Assembly: GCF_023228785.1 (NCBI RefSeq)
Contig: NZ_JALOAN010000055.1
Location: 1 to 9,410 of the forward strand
Source of the DNA: Sulfurimonas sp.
GTDB taxonomy: Bacteria > Campylobacterota > Campylobacteria > Campylobacterales > Sulfurimonadaceae
Direction of reading: 5' to 3'
Length of the DNA: 9,410 nt
The position numbers and the translations under genes were made by a program. Shown in pieces: positions 1 to 7,900 of the stretch. The notes under the pieces were generated by a model that was not told the origin of the DNA, ran no database searches, and was given only the letters and a program-made list of their open reading frames with translations. Every line of letters begins with the position of its first letter. Within the stretch, counting starts at the first letter, position 1.

Positions 1-1904
1 CCAAGTCTACACATAGTGTGGTCACCTTCATAAGAGTCTGCTTTGCCTTCAAAGGCAGCTGAATAAGTGTTGTTTTTTAAGACCATATGATCTAGTTTTG
101 CCATATTGACAAAGAGCTCATGTCCTATACTTGTGTTATCTTTTGTAATCTGTTCAGAATTTTTTATGAGTTCATTCAAAGTCTCTTTAAACAGATCAAG
201 CTTCTCTTGCGACGACTGAGCATGTCCTTCTATAAGCTCGCTATTTTCAGCCATACTTGTAGAATTTTGTTTAAGCACACTAATATTTGCCTCAACTTCA
301 CTTGTAGCTTTTTGTGTTCTCTCAGCAAGTTTACGCACTTCATCCGCCACAACTGCAAAACCACGTCCGTGTTCTCCTGCACGAGCAGCTTCAATAGCAG
401 CATTTAGTGCTAAAAGGTTTGTCTGATCTGAGATATCTTTTATAAGTGATATAACATTATAGATCTCTTCAACATTTGAGTTTAACTGCTCAGATGAGAG
501 TCTTGACTCGCTTATCATCTGAGTAATGTTTGAGATAGTGCTAATAACTTCATCTGTAGAGAGTGTAACCTTAGATATTACATCTTCTGTATCTTTGTTT
601 AGTTTGTTTACATTTTCTACATTTTGCACATTCTCTTGCATAGTGTGACTTAAGTTTTGAGCGTTATTTATCGCCCCTTTTATCATCTCATCTGAGAGTG
701 CTAAATTCACTCTATTTTTATCCATGCTTTCTTTAACAGCTTTTTCAGACTCAATTGCTCTAAGAGCTTCATCTTTGGCATCTATTGATAATTTTTCAAC
801 CTTGTTCAAAAACTCATTGAAACTCTCACTTGCATCTCCAAGCTCATCTTTAGATTTTACAGGAAGTCTTTTAGATAAGTCAGCATCACCTTGTGCTAAC
901 TCTTGAGCAACTTTATCAAGATTTATTATTGGATTTACTATTGCTACTTTTATAATCATCATCAAAAAGATTAAGATAAGTAAAAATACAAAGGCCATAA
1001 TATAAACTTGTCTTAGCAATGAACTAGCAGATTTATCTATGACACTATTGACATTTGAGAGTTTGTTTCCAACTACTGCATATCCAACTATATCACCTGA
1101 AAAATCTTTGATAGGTTCGCTAATAACAAAGTATTCATCTGCTATTTCAAATGTAGATGTTTTTGATATGTCTGTATTTTTCAGACTATTAAAAAAGTTT
1201 TTATCTATGGCACTTTCATTTACAGCTAAAGTATAGTTTGAGAGTTTTGGAGCATCTTTGAGTGCAGTAGCAGTAGAGAGAAAATCATTTTTCATAACTA
1301 TCACCATCTCAAAGCCTTCATTTTTTCTAGCTTGTTTAACTATGGAGTTTAATCCTTGCATAAACTCAACAGAACCCAAATAAGAGTTGCCTTCAACTAT
1401 AGGAGCAAGTCCTCTAAGAACTAAGCCTGCTCTACCGAGTTCTATAGCTACTATTGGTTTTTTGTTATTTTTAATATCTACTATAGTTTTTCTAAATGAG
1501 CGTAAGTCATCTCCAAACTTTTTTGGACTCCAAGCTCTTAAAAAACTATGAACGTTTGCATCATGGATATGAATCTTTATATTGTTATATTCAGTAAATT
1601 CCTTAAACTCTTTTGATACTAGGTTAAGCCCATTTATCGCTATCTCTCTATCATTATATTTTAAGGCGCGAACGACATCGTAGTTTTTTGCTATATTTAT
1701 AGCATTTGTTAGTCCTATGTTTTCTTTTGAGTGCATAGCCTCTTTATATGAAGAACGGAGTGTTTTTTCTTGATTTTTATAGACATTTTCTTTCATGTCT
1801 TGCATGGAGTAGTAGTAATTCACAAGTATCACAGCAAAACCAAAAATAATAGATGCTATAAGAGGAATGTGAATTTTTTTACTAATGGAGAGGTCATTAA
1901 GCAT
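1..1904 (-). CDS. Methyl-accepting chemotaxis protein with dCache-type sensor and C-terminal CZB zinc domain (3' end cut by window)
   Basis: Membrane chemoreceptor that passes periplasmic ligand signals to CheA/CheW. I translated this frame by hand: it is open for 634 codons from ATG 1904 to the left edge, so the C-terminus is missing. Order: TM1 about residues 14-32; periplasmic domain about 35-295, with the run HDANVHSFLRAW..GDDLRSFR, then GRAGLVLRGLAPI and YLGSVEFMQG, which resembles double-Cache sensors (dCache_3 type, recalled); TM2 about 298-320; HAMP about 320-375; signalling hairpin tip about 490-530 with DQTNLLALNAAIEAARAGE and GRGFAVVADEVRKLAERTQ. From about 596 a CZB domain begins: His606 in LDHMVLK, then Cys632 in CRLG, with 25 residues between, as CZB zinc motifs require; the last His pair would lie off the window. 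Start supported by AAGGA (1914-1910) five bases upstream. Ligand unknown; CZB domains bind zinc and in some receptors sense oxidants. Confidence 0.93.
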   Translation of the reverse strand, partial: MLNDLSISKKIHIPLIASIIFGFAVILVNYYYSMQDMKENVYKNQEKTLRSSYKEAMHSKENIGLTNAINIAKNYDVVRALKYNDREIAINGLNLVSKEFKEFTEYNNIKIHIHDANVHSFLRAWSPKKFGDDLRSFRKTIVDIKNNKKPIVAIELGRAGLVLRGLAPIVEGNSYLGSVEFMQGLNSIVKQARKNEGFEMVIVMKNDFLSTATALKDAPKLSNYTLAVNESAIDKNFFNSLKNTDISKTSTFEIADEYFVISEPIKDFSGDIVGYAVVGNKLSNVNSVIDKSASSLLRQVYIMAFVFLLILIFLMMIIKVAIVNPIINLDKVAQELAQGDADLSKRLPVKSKDELGDASESFNEFLNKVEKLSIDAKDEALRAIESEKAVKESMDKNRVNLALSDEMIKGAINNAQNLSHTMQENVQNVENVNKLNKDTEDVISKVTLSTDEVISTISNITQMISESRLSSEQLNSNVEEIYNVISLIKDISDQTNLLALNAAIEAARAGEHGRGFAVVADEVRKLAERTQKATSEVEANISVLKQNSTSMAENSELIEGHAQSSQEKLDLFKETLNELIKNSEQITKDNTSIGHELFVNMAKLDHMVLKNNTYSAAFEGKADSYEGDHTMCRL

Positions 1905-1912
1905 TGAAGTCC

Positions 1913-1959
1913 TTTTTAAGTGTTACATAATATTATTATCTCATAGCTCCACTTAAAAA
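1913..1959. repeat. Perfect 10-bp inverted repeat in the chemoreceptor leader
   Basis: The arm TTTTTAAGTG (1913-1922) is matched exactly by CACTTAAAAA (1950-1959), separated by 27 bases that contain the 10-bp palindrome ATAATATTAT (1927-1936). It fills the spacer between the DUF2249 stop codon and the chemoreceptor start. In the minus-strand transcript the second arm ends in the adenines of the Shine-Dalgarno sequence, so a hairpin would partly mask the ribosome site. No U-run follows, so it is not a standard terminator. It could be an operator, an RNA switch or chance in AT-rich DNA. Confidence 0.5.
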
Positions 1960-1966
1960 ATTATTA

Positions 1967-2254
1967 TTAGTTTTCTTTATAAAAAGTTATCTCAAAGTTC
2001 CCATCTTCACGTTCTTTAACATCGTGAAGTATTGTTATTGGGATCCTCTCATAAAGAGGAAATGGTTCATGAAAATAGATGCCAACAAGTCTATGAGAAG
2101 TTGTCTTTAAAAGACTAAGCCCTCTGATCGTGTTTACCATTGGTTCAGGTGGAGTACAAGCTGATGCATCAAACTCATAAAATATTAAATCATCTTTTTC
2201 ATAAGTGTAAAAAGGAAGTGTTGTTCCTTCTACTTCAACTGGCTTTTTGTTCAA
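1967..2254 (-). CDS. DUF2249 domain protein (TusA/SirA-like fold), 95 aa
   Basis: Small cytoplasmic protein with no signal peptide or membrane segment. Residues 28-80 fit my memory of the DUF2249 pattern: FDASACTPPEPMVNTIRGL (Asp29, PPEPM 35-39), a hydrophobic strand RLVGIYF, then HEPFPLYERI, and a C-terminal strand EDGNFEITFYK. The family is thought to share the TusA/SirA two-layer fold, but its biochemical role is not settled. The TusA catalytic cysteine (CPEP) aligns with Pro35, so the sulfur-carrier Cys is absent; a different Cys (Cys33) sits two residues earlier. The TTG start is chosen because AAGAGG lies eight bases upstream (GAGG 2266-2263). It overlaps the 3' end of the upstream gene by 20 bases, so the two are probably co-translated. 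Confidence is high for the gene and moderate for the family. Confidence 0.82.
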   Translation of the reverse strand: MNKKPVEVEGTTLPFYTYEKDDLIFYEFDASACTPPEPMVNTIRGLSLLKTTSHRLVGIYFHEPFPLYERIPITILHDVKEREDGNFEITFYKEN

Positions 2255-2591
2255 AATGAAAACCTCTTTTTTCTATGTATACATAAGCGCCATAATATTC
2301 ATCCCACTCAAAGTATTTTGAAACTTTTTCAAAAGCTTTTAGTACGACTGTATCTTGGCAATCGTGATTATAAATCGTAATAGAGGTGTGATAATATCTG
2401 TTATATGATTCTATAGGACGAAGTAACATATCTTGCCACGATATTTCAATCTTCCCATCATAAGGCTCAAACGGAACTGTAGAAATTACTGTTTTGTTAG
2501 TCACTTTGCATTTAAAATGACACACAACATAAAATCTATCAATTTTAACAAACTCCAAAAGTGGAGTTATGTTTTTATGTCGTATTTCCAT
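2235..2591 (-). CDS. Conserved-looking hypothetical protein, 118 aa
   Basis: I do not recognise this protein. It is soluble-looking, without signal peptide or membrane segment, and rich in aromatic residues, especially Tyr (for example ESYNRYYHTS and WDEYYGAYVYIEKRGFHF). Cys24 and Cys28 form a CHFKC motif in a predicted beta strand, and Cys78 lies in NHDC; alternating hydrophobic stretches suggest a mostly beta fold. I chose the ATG at 2591 because AAGG lies nine bases upstream; the frame extends seven codons further to a TTG at 2612, but that codon has no ribosome site. Its TGA stop lies inside the start of the DUF2249 gene (20-base overlap), so the pair is likely expressed and perhaps functions together. 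The overlap and the preceding promoter-like box argue that it is a real gene. Confidence 0.75.
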   Translation of the reverse strand: MEIRHKNITPLLEFVKIDRFYVVCHFKCKVTNKTVISTVPFEPYDGKIEISWQDMLLRPIESYNRYYHTSITIYNHDCQDTVVLKAFEKVSKYFEWDEYYGAYVYIEKRGFHFEQKAS

Positions 2592-2620
2592 AATTTTATG
2601 CCTTCGATTCAAATATACTG

Positions 2621-2626
2621 ATTATA
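2621..2626 (-). promoter_or_regulatory. Candidate promoter of the small-gene pair (-10 box TATAAT)
   Basis: A perfect TATAAT reads on the minus strand in the 64-base spacer after flgS, about 30 bases before the ATG at 2591. No good -35 box is visible, which is usual for housekeeping promoters in Campylobacterota. The same stretch contains CGATAT just upstream of the box, which resembles a sigma-28 -10 element, but the expected TAAA-type -35 is missing. There is no terminator hairpin after flgS, so read-through from the upstream operon is also possible. Confidence 0.45.
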
Positions 2627-2655
2627 TATCGACCAAAGCAATAATTATTCCACTA

Positions 2656-3648
2656 CTACCGAGCTAGCCTTACCTCAAATGATTTCTTATCTCTATCTAA
2701 TAGCTTGACATTTCCGCCATGAGCTTCAGCAATTTCTCTACTTAACACTAAACCTAAACCATTTCCTTTTAACTTTGTACTTTTAAAAGCTTCAAAAAGT
2801 TCAGCTCTATTTTCTACTTCAACACCACTGTCGTAAATATAAAACTTATGGTATTTCTCATCTCTCTCATAAGAGAGTTCTACAACTCCGTTATCATTAT
2901 CATCAGCTTCTATAGCGTCAATAGCATTAGCCATAAAGTTACTAAAGAGCATCTCTAGGAGATCTTTATCTGCATTTAATTCAAAATCTATTTGAGGAAA
3001 AACAAAACTAATCTCTTTTGAATATCCATAATATCCTATAGACATATCTATAGAATCTTTTAAAGTGCTCCACAAAAACTTTGTTCTGTTTATCTCTATG
3101 CCTTTTGAGAACATCAAAGTAGCTTTTATAATCCTATCTATGCGGTAAACTGATTTTTGAATCTCTTCTACTATTGGGATATTTTCAGGCATAACTCGCT
3201 TTTTTAGAGTTGAGCTTAAAAGTGAAATAGATCCAATTGGGTTTCGGATCTCATGAGATAAGTGTGCAGCCATTTGTCCCATAGTAGCTAGATTTTCTTT
3301 TCTTTTTTGCTCTGTGATATCAGTTGCACTTATCATAGTTTTGTCTTTATAACTTGAACTCTTTATAAGATAAAACCTTGAGTTAAACGGCACTTCATAG
3401 TCATCACTTTTAAGTTTTATGAGTCTTAAAAGCTCAAGAAGTTCTCTAGCCTTTGAGTTTTGCAGAAAAACGCTACTATCTTCATCTATGATCCATATAG
3501 CATTTGGCAAGAATTCAACGACTCTTTCAATGGTATTTTGCAAATGCGTATAAGACGCTTTTAACTCATTAAATTCGCCCTCAACCTTATAAGTCTGCTC
3601 TATTAAAAGGTTTAACTCTTCAGGAGTTATCATATCTTGTGAAGACAC
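2656..3648 (-). CDS. flgS: Sensor histidine kinase, FlgS-type (flagellar sigma-54 regulon)
   Basis: Cytoplasmic kinase of the FlgS/FlgR pair, which in Campylobacter and Helicobacter phosphorylates the sigma-54 activator FlgR to switch on rod, hook and basal-body genes. No membrane segment is present. Residues 10-45 are a probable coiled coil (LIEQTYKVEGEFNELKASY), 45-115 a PAS-like domain (LPNAIWIIDEDSSVFLQN), 120-185 the dimerisation/phosphoacceptor domain with His132 in LSHEIRNPIGSISLLSSTL, and 220-330 the ATPase domain with N-box NFMANAIDAI (237-246), Asp273 in IYDSG, and GNGLGL (295-300). The sequence closely matches C. jejuni FlgS as I remember it. The GTG start shares one base with the apeB stop (TAGTG), which suggests translational coupling; an in-frame ATG at codon 6 has no ribosome site. 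flgR is not in the window. A different response-regulator partner cannot be excluded. Confidence 0.88.
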   Translation of the reverse strand: MSSQDMITPEELNLLIEQTYKVEGEFNELKASYTHLQNTIERVVEFLPNAIWIIDEDSSVFLQNSKARELLELLRLIKLKSDDYEVPFNSRFYLIKSSSYKDKTMISATDITEQKRKENLATMGQMAAHLSHEIRNPIGSISLLSSTLKKRVMPENIPIVEEIQKSVYRIDRIIKATLMFSKGIEINRTKFLWSTLKDSIDMSIGYYGYSKEISFVFPQIDFELNADKDLLEMLFSNFMANAIDAIEADDNDNGVVELSYERDEKYHKFYIYDSGVEVENRAELFEAFKSTKLKGNGLGLVLSREIAEAHGGNVKLLDRDKKSFEVRLAR

Positions 3649-4925
3649 TATTTATGTTCCAAAAGTATCTTATAAAGCGAGTGTGCATCATCTCTTCCAG
3701 CTAACTCTCTTATGGAGTGCATTGCATAAGTAGGAAGTCCAACATCAAGTGTTTTTAACCCTAATCTTGTAGCTGTAATTGGTCCAATTGTAGAGCCACA
3801 ACCCATATCGCTTCTTGCAACAAAGTATTGAGTAGGTTCTCCAAGACTTGAAGCAACACTTTTAAACTTAGAAATACTTTGCGTACTAGATGCATACCTT
3901 TGGTTAGTATTTACTTTTATAACTACACCTTTGTTTATCATCGGAGCATGGTTTTGATCATGCTTTTCTGGGTAGTTTGGATGAATAGCGTGTGCATTAT
4001 CGCAAGAGATCATTATGGAATCTCTTATCATCTGCAAAAACTCTTCATAGTCACTAAAGACTCTTCTTAGCGTGTCTTCTAAAAAAGATCCAGCCGCACC
4101 AGAAGTCGAAGCACTTCCAACCTCTTCATGATCACTTGCAATAAAAAGCATAGCTCGATCTTCTTCAACACTACAAATACTCAGCATTCCAACATAACAA
4201 CTAAGCAAATTATCAAGTCTCGCACTAGATATAAAGTCATCTTTTAAACCAACAAATGAGGCTTTTTGAACATCATAAAGACTAAGTTCAGTAGCTAAGA
4301 TCTCTCTTGCGTCTGCAATGCCAACTTGTGAGAGTTGCCACTTTAAAAATTCATCATATTCAAAGTCATCTGAAGTACTAAGAATTGGGGAAGTATGAGT
4401 CTGTTTATTAATTGTTCTCTCTTTATTTGCAAACTCATCAAGATGAATAGCAAGAGATGGAATAACAGCTAGAGCTTTTTTAGCATCTATAAGTGCCTCT
4501 TGGATCTCGCCATTTGAGTCAAGGTAAGAGATGCGACCTGCAATAGAGAGATCTCTGTCAAACCAAGGGTTTAAAAGTATGCCACCATAAGGCTCAACCA
4601 TAAGCTTAACAGCTCCATGAGCCTTAACAACAGGGTTTGGCTTTAGTCTAAAGTTTGGAGAATCAGTATGAGTTCCAACCATGGTGTAGTTTTTTGCACC
4701 CTTTGGGTAAGTAAAAGCGATCACAGATGAGTCATTTCTTCTAACAAAATACTTCTCACCCTCCACTAAGCTCCATTTTGTGTTCTCATCTAGTTCTTCA
4801 AACCCAGCATTTAAAAACATTCCAGACATATTCTCTGTAGCATGAAAAGGCGTAGGCGATGCATCTAAAAACCCTAACAATCCTTCGTTGAAATCTTTTT
4901 TATCCATAATTTCTCCATTTGACAT
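3648..4925 (-). CDS. apeB: M18 family aminopeptidase (aspartyl aminopeptidase-like)
   Basis: Cytosolic metallo-aminopeptidase that removes N-terminal, often acidic, residues from peptides; family members form dodecameric shells with two metals per active site. The 425-residue length is typical. Family landmarks are all present: LDASPTPFHAT (20-30), His86 in GTHTDSPN, Asp238 in SARLDN, Glu267 and Glu268 in DHEEVGS, Asp309 in CDNAHAIHPNY, and His403 in YAMHSIRE near the C-terminus, so the enzyme should be active. The gene starts nine bases after dnaE and its stop overlaps the flgS start, so it is mid-operon. Two starts are possible: ATG 4925, whose AGGA overlaps the dnaE stop region, or the ATG at codon 7 (4907), preceded by TGGAG. 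Both are plausible and differ by only six residues. Exact substrate preference is not readable from sequence. Confidence 0.93.
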   Translation of the reverse strand: MSNGEIMDKKDFNEGLLGFLDASPTPFHATENMSGMFLNAGFEELDENTKWSLVEGEKYFVRRNDSSVIAFTYPKGAKNYTMVGTHTDSPNFRLKPNPVVKAHGAVKLMVEPYGGILLNPWFDRDLSIAGRISYLDSNGEIQEALIDAKKALAVIPSLAIHLDEFANKERTINKQTHTSPILSTSDDFEYDEFLKWQLSQVGIADAREILATELSLYDVQKASFVGLKDDFISSARLDNLLSCYVGMLSICSVEEDRAMLFIASDHEEVGSASTSGAAGSFLEDTLRRVFSDYEEFLQMIRDSIMISCDNAHAIHPNYPEKHDQNHAPMINKGVVIKVNTNQRYASSTQSISKFKSVASSLGEPTQYFVARSDMGCGSTIGPITATRLGLKTLDVGLPTYAMHSIRELAGRDDAHSLYKILLEHK

Positions 4926-4934
4926 AAAATTTTC

Positions 4935-7900
4935 CTAAACTATAATATCCACAGCCTCGTTACCATCAAGTGCTGTTATGATTTTGCTATCTACTCTTAT
5001 GGCTGAGTCGATTACTACATTTTGAAGCTTTGAGATTATAGTGATCTTAAGCTCACGGTTTCCAGGGTTTTGTCTGATTAGTGTGTATAGCTCTTCTAAG
5101 ATAGTTGTACTCTCATCTAGTTTTATAGATAAGTTTATAGGTTCGAGTACAACTTCGCGAACTTCTTTTTTTACCTTTTTAGTCTCTTTTTTTGCATCCC
5201 TTAGAGTCATAATTTTAGTTACACCCATTCTTGTAAACATATCTGTATGAGTAATTTTTGCTTTAAAAGCAATTGGTTCACTTAGATCCATGGCTTGGAG
5301 TTGATCTAGCTTGTCACTAAAGAGCATGATCTCTATGTTTCCATGAAAATCCATCAAAGAGACTATGGCAAACTGATTTCCTTTTTTAGATGTTTTTTTA
5401 ATAATATCCTCTACTTTACCTATGAAAATAGCGTAAGAGCCATCTTTGATGCCGCTGATTTCAGAAGATAGAGTGTAGTCTAGCTCTTCAAGTTTTTCTC
5501 TAAACTCATCAAGTGGATGCCCAGAGACATAAAATCCTAAAATCTCTTTTTCAAACTCCAAGATCTCTTTTAAACTATACTCATCAGAGTTTCTTAGCTC
5601 TAGTTTTACGCTTGTTATCTCTGCATCATCTCCAAAGAGACTTCCATGTGCGTTTTTTCTTGCCATTGAGGCATCTTTTGCAGTATCAATTATAAGCTCT
5701 ATCTGATCTAGGAGTGCTTTTCTTGAGTAGCCATATCTATCAAAACCACCAGCTTTTATGATGGATTCTATAACTCTTTTATTTACCTTACTAGGCTCAA
5801 TTCTATTTACAAAATCTTCTAGGCTTGTGTAGTCTCCATTTTGCACTCTCTCTTCTAGCATCGCCTCAATGGCAGCATTACCAACACCTTTTATTGCACC
5901 CAGACCAAATAAAATAACTTCTCTGTCATCTTTACTAATGGCAGAAAACTCTAAAAGAGAGTCACAAATATCTGGAGGAGAGAGCTCAATGCCCATTCTC
6001 TTTACCTCATCGATATAGCGAACAACTTTGTCCATATTGTCTTTGTCAGATGTTAAAAGTGCAGCCATAAACTCATTTGGATAGTAAGTCTTTAACCATG
6101 CAGTTTGAAAGGTAACCATTGCGTAAGCTGCTGAGTGAGACTTGTTAAAACCATAGCCAGCAAACTTCTCAATGAGATCAAAGAGTTTTGAGGCTTGTGT
6201 GTAGTCATAACCCTGTTTTTGTGCACCAGATGCAAACTCATCGTTATACTTTGACATATCTGACTTTTTACCCATAGCACGACGAATAATGTCAGAGTAA
6301 CCAAGGCTAAATCCACCAATAGTTTGAACTATCTGCATAACCTGTTCTTGGTATACGATGACTCCATAAGTGTTTCCAAGTATGGCCTCCATCGGCTCAA
6401 ATGTGTACTCAATCTCTTCTCGCCCATGCTTTCTCTCTATAAAGCTATCAAGCATCCCAGACTCCATAGGTCCTGGTCTATAAAGTGCTAAAACCGCAAT
6501 GAGATCTTCAAAACTATCTGGCTTTAGTCTTCTGTTTAGATCTTGCATACCGCTTGATTCTATTTGAAACATTCCAACAGTATCGCCACCACGGATCACA
6601 TCATAAACCTTAGGATCATTCTCATCTATTTTATGCCAGTCTATCTCTTTGTCATATCTGTACTTTACAAGTTTAATAGCATTGTCGATCACATCTAAAG
6701 TCTTAAGTCCAAGGAAGTCAAACTTTATGAGATCTACATCTTCAAGGTAGTTTAGTGAGTACTGAGTTACAAAAGTATCTTCACCAGATGGTTTATATAT
6801 GGGTGTTTTAAACCAAAGTTCTTCGTTTGAGATCACAACACCAGCTGCGTGAATACCAGAGTTACGCTTCAACCCTTCTAGTTTTTTTGCAAACTCCCAA
6901 ACACGAGCCGCATTTGCATCAGATCCAATGAGCTCTTGAAGTTTAGGCTCTTTTTGAAAAGCACCTTTTATAAACTCCCCATTTTTCTCTCTACCATTTA
7001 GTGTAATTCCAAGCTCATCAGGAACAAGCTTTGCCATATTGTCAGCTTGAGAGAGTGGCATATCTAAAACTCTTGCCACATCACGAATGACTCCTTTTGC
7101 AAGAAGAGATCCAAAGGTTATGATCTGAGCTACTTGGTTTCTTCCATACTTCTGTACAACATAGTCTATAACTTCCCCACGGCGAGCCTGCATAAAGTCC
7201 ATATCTATATCGGGCATACTTACACGTTCAGGATTTAAAAATCTCTCAAAAAGTAAGTCATACTTCATTGGATCTATATCTGTAATATCTAGTGAATATG
7301 CCACAAGACTTCCAGCTGCTGATCCACGCCCAGGGCCTACTGCAATGCCCTGCTCTTTTGCAAACTTCACAAAGTCCCAAACTATAAGCATATAACCAGG
7401 AAACTTCATTGAGTTTATAATGTCCATCTCAAATTCTAGTCTCTTTTTGTACTCTTCATGTTTTTCTTGTGGGACAATTTTTAGTCTCTCTTTTAGTCCT
7501 AATTCACAACGATATATAAAATATTCAGCATCCATTATGTCTTTGTCATCAGAGCTTAGTTCTAGCCCATCATCTTTTGCATACTCTGGAGTAAACTTAA
7601 AGTTTGGCGGAGTTGGAGTCTTTACTATTGGCACAAACTCTTCACACTTATCTACGATCTCTTGAGTATGCGTTATAGCCTCTGGTATGTCCGCAAAAAG
7701 CCTTGCCATTTGTTGTGGCGATTTTAAGTAAAACTCATGCACCGAGTGACGCATACGGTTTGGATCATCGTAGAGTTTATTCATCCCTATACACATAAAA
7801 GCCTCATGGTACTGAGCATCGCCTGGGTATGTGTAGTGAGTGTCATTTGTAGCTACTATTTTTATACCTGTCTCTTGAGAGATCTTTAAAATGTTGTTGT

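Noticed and set aside
724..1236. Plus-strand open frames across the chemoreceptor gene
   Set aside because: They are antisense to a continuous, motif-rich chemoreceptor frame, lack ribosome sites and have low-complexity Ser-rich products.
2592..2612. TTG at 2612 as the start of the 118-residue protein
   Set aside because: No ribosome site in front of it, whereas the ATG at 2591 has AAGG at nine bases.
6092..6319. 75-codon minus-strand open frame inside dnaE
   Set aside because: Lies wholly within well-conserved dnaE in another frame and its product has no recognisable features.
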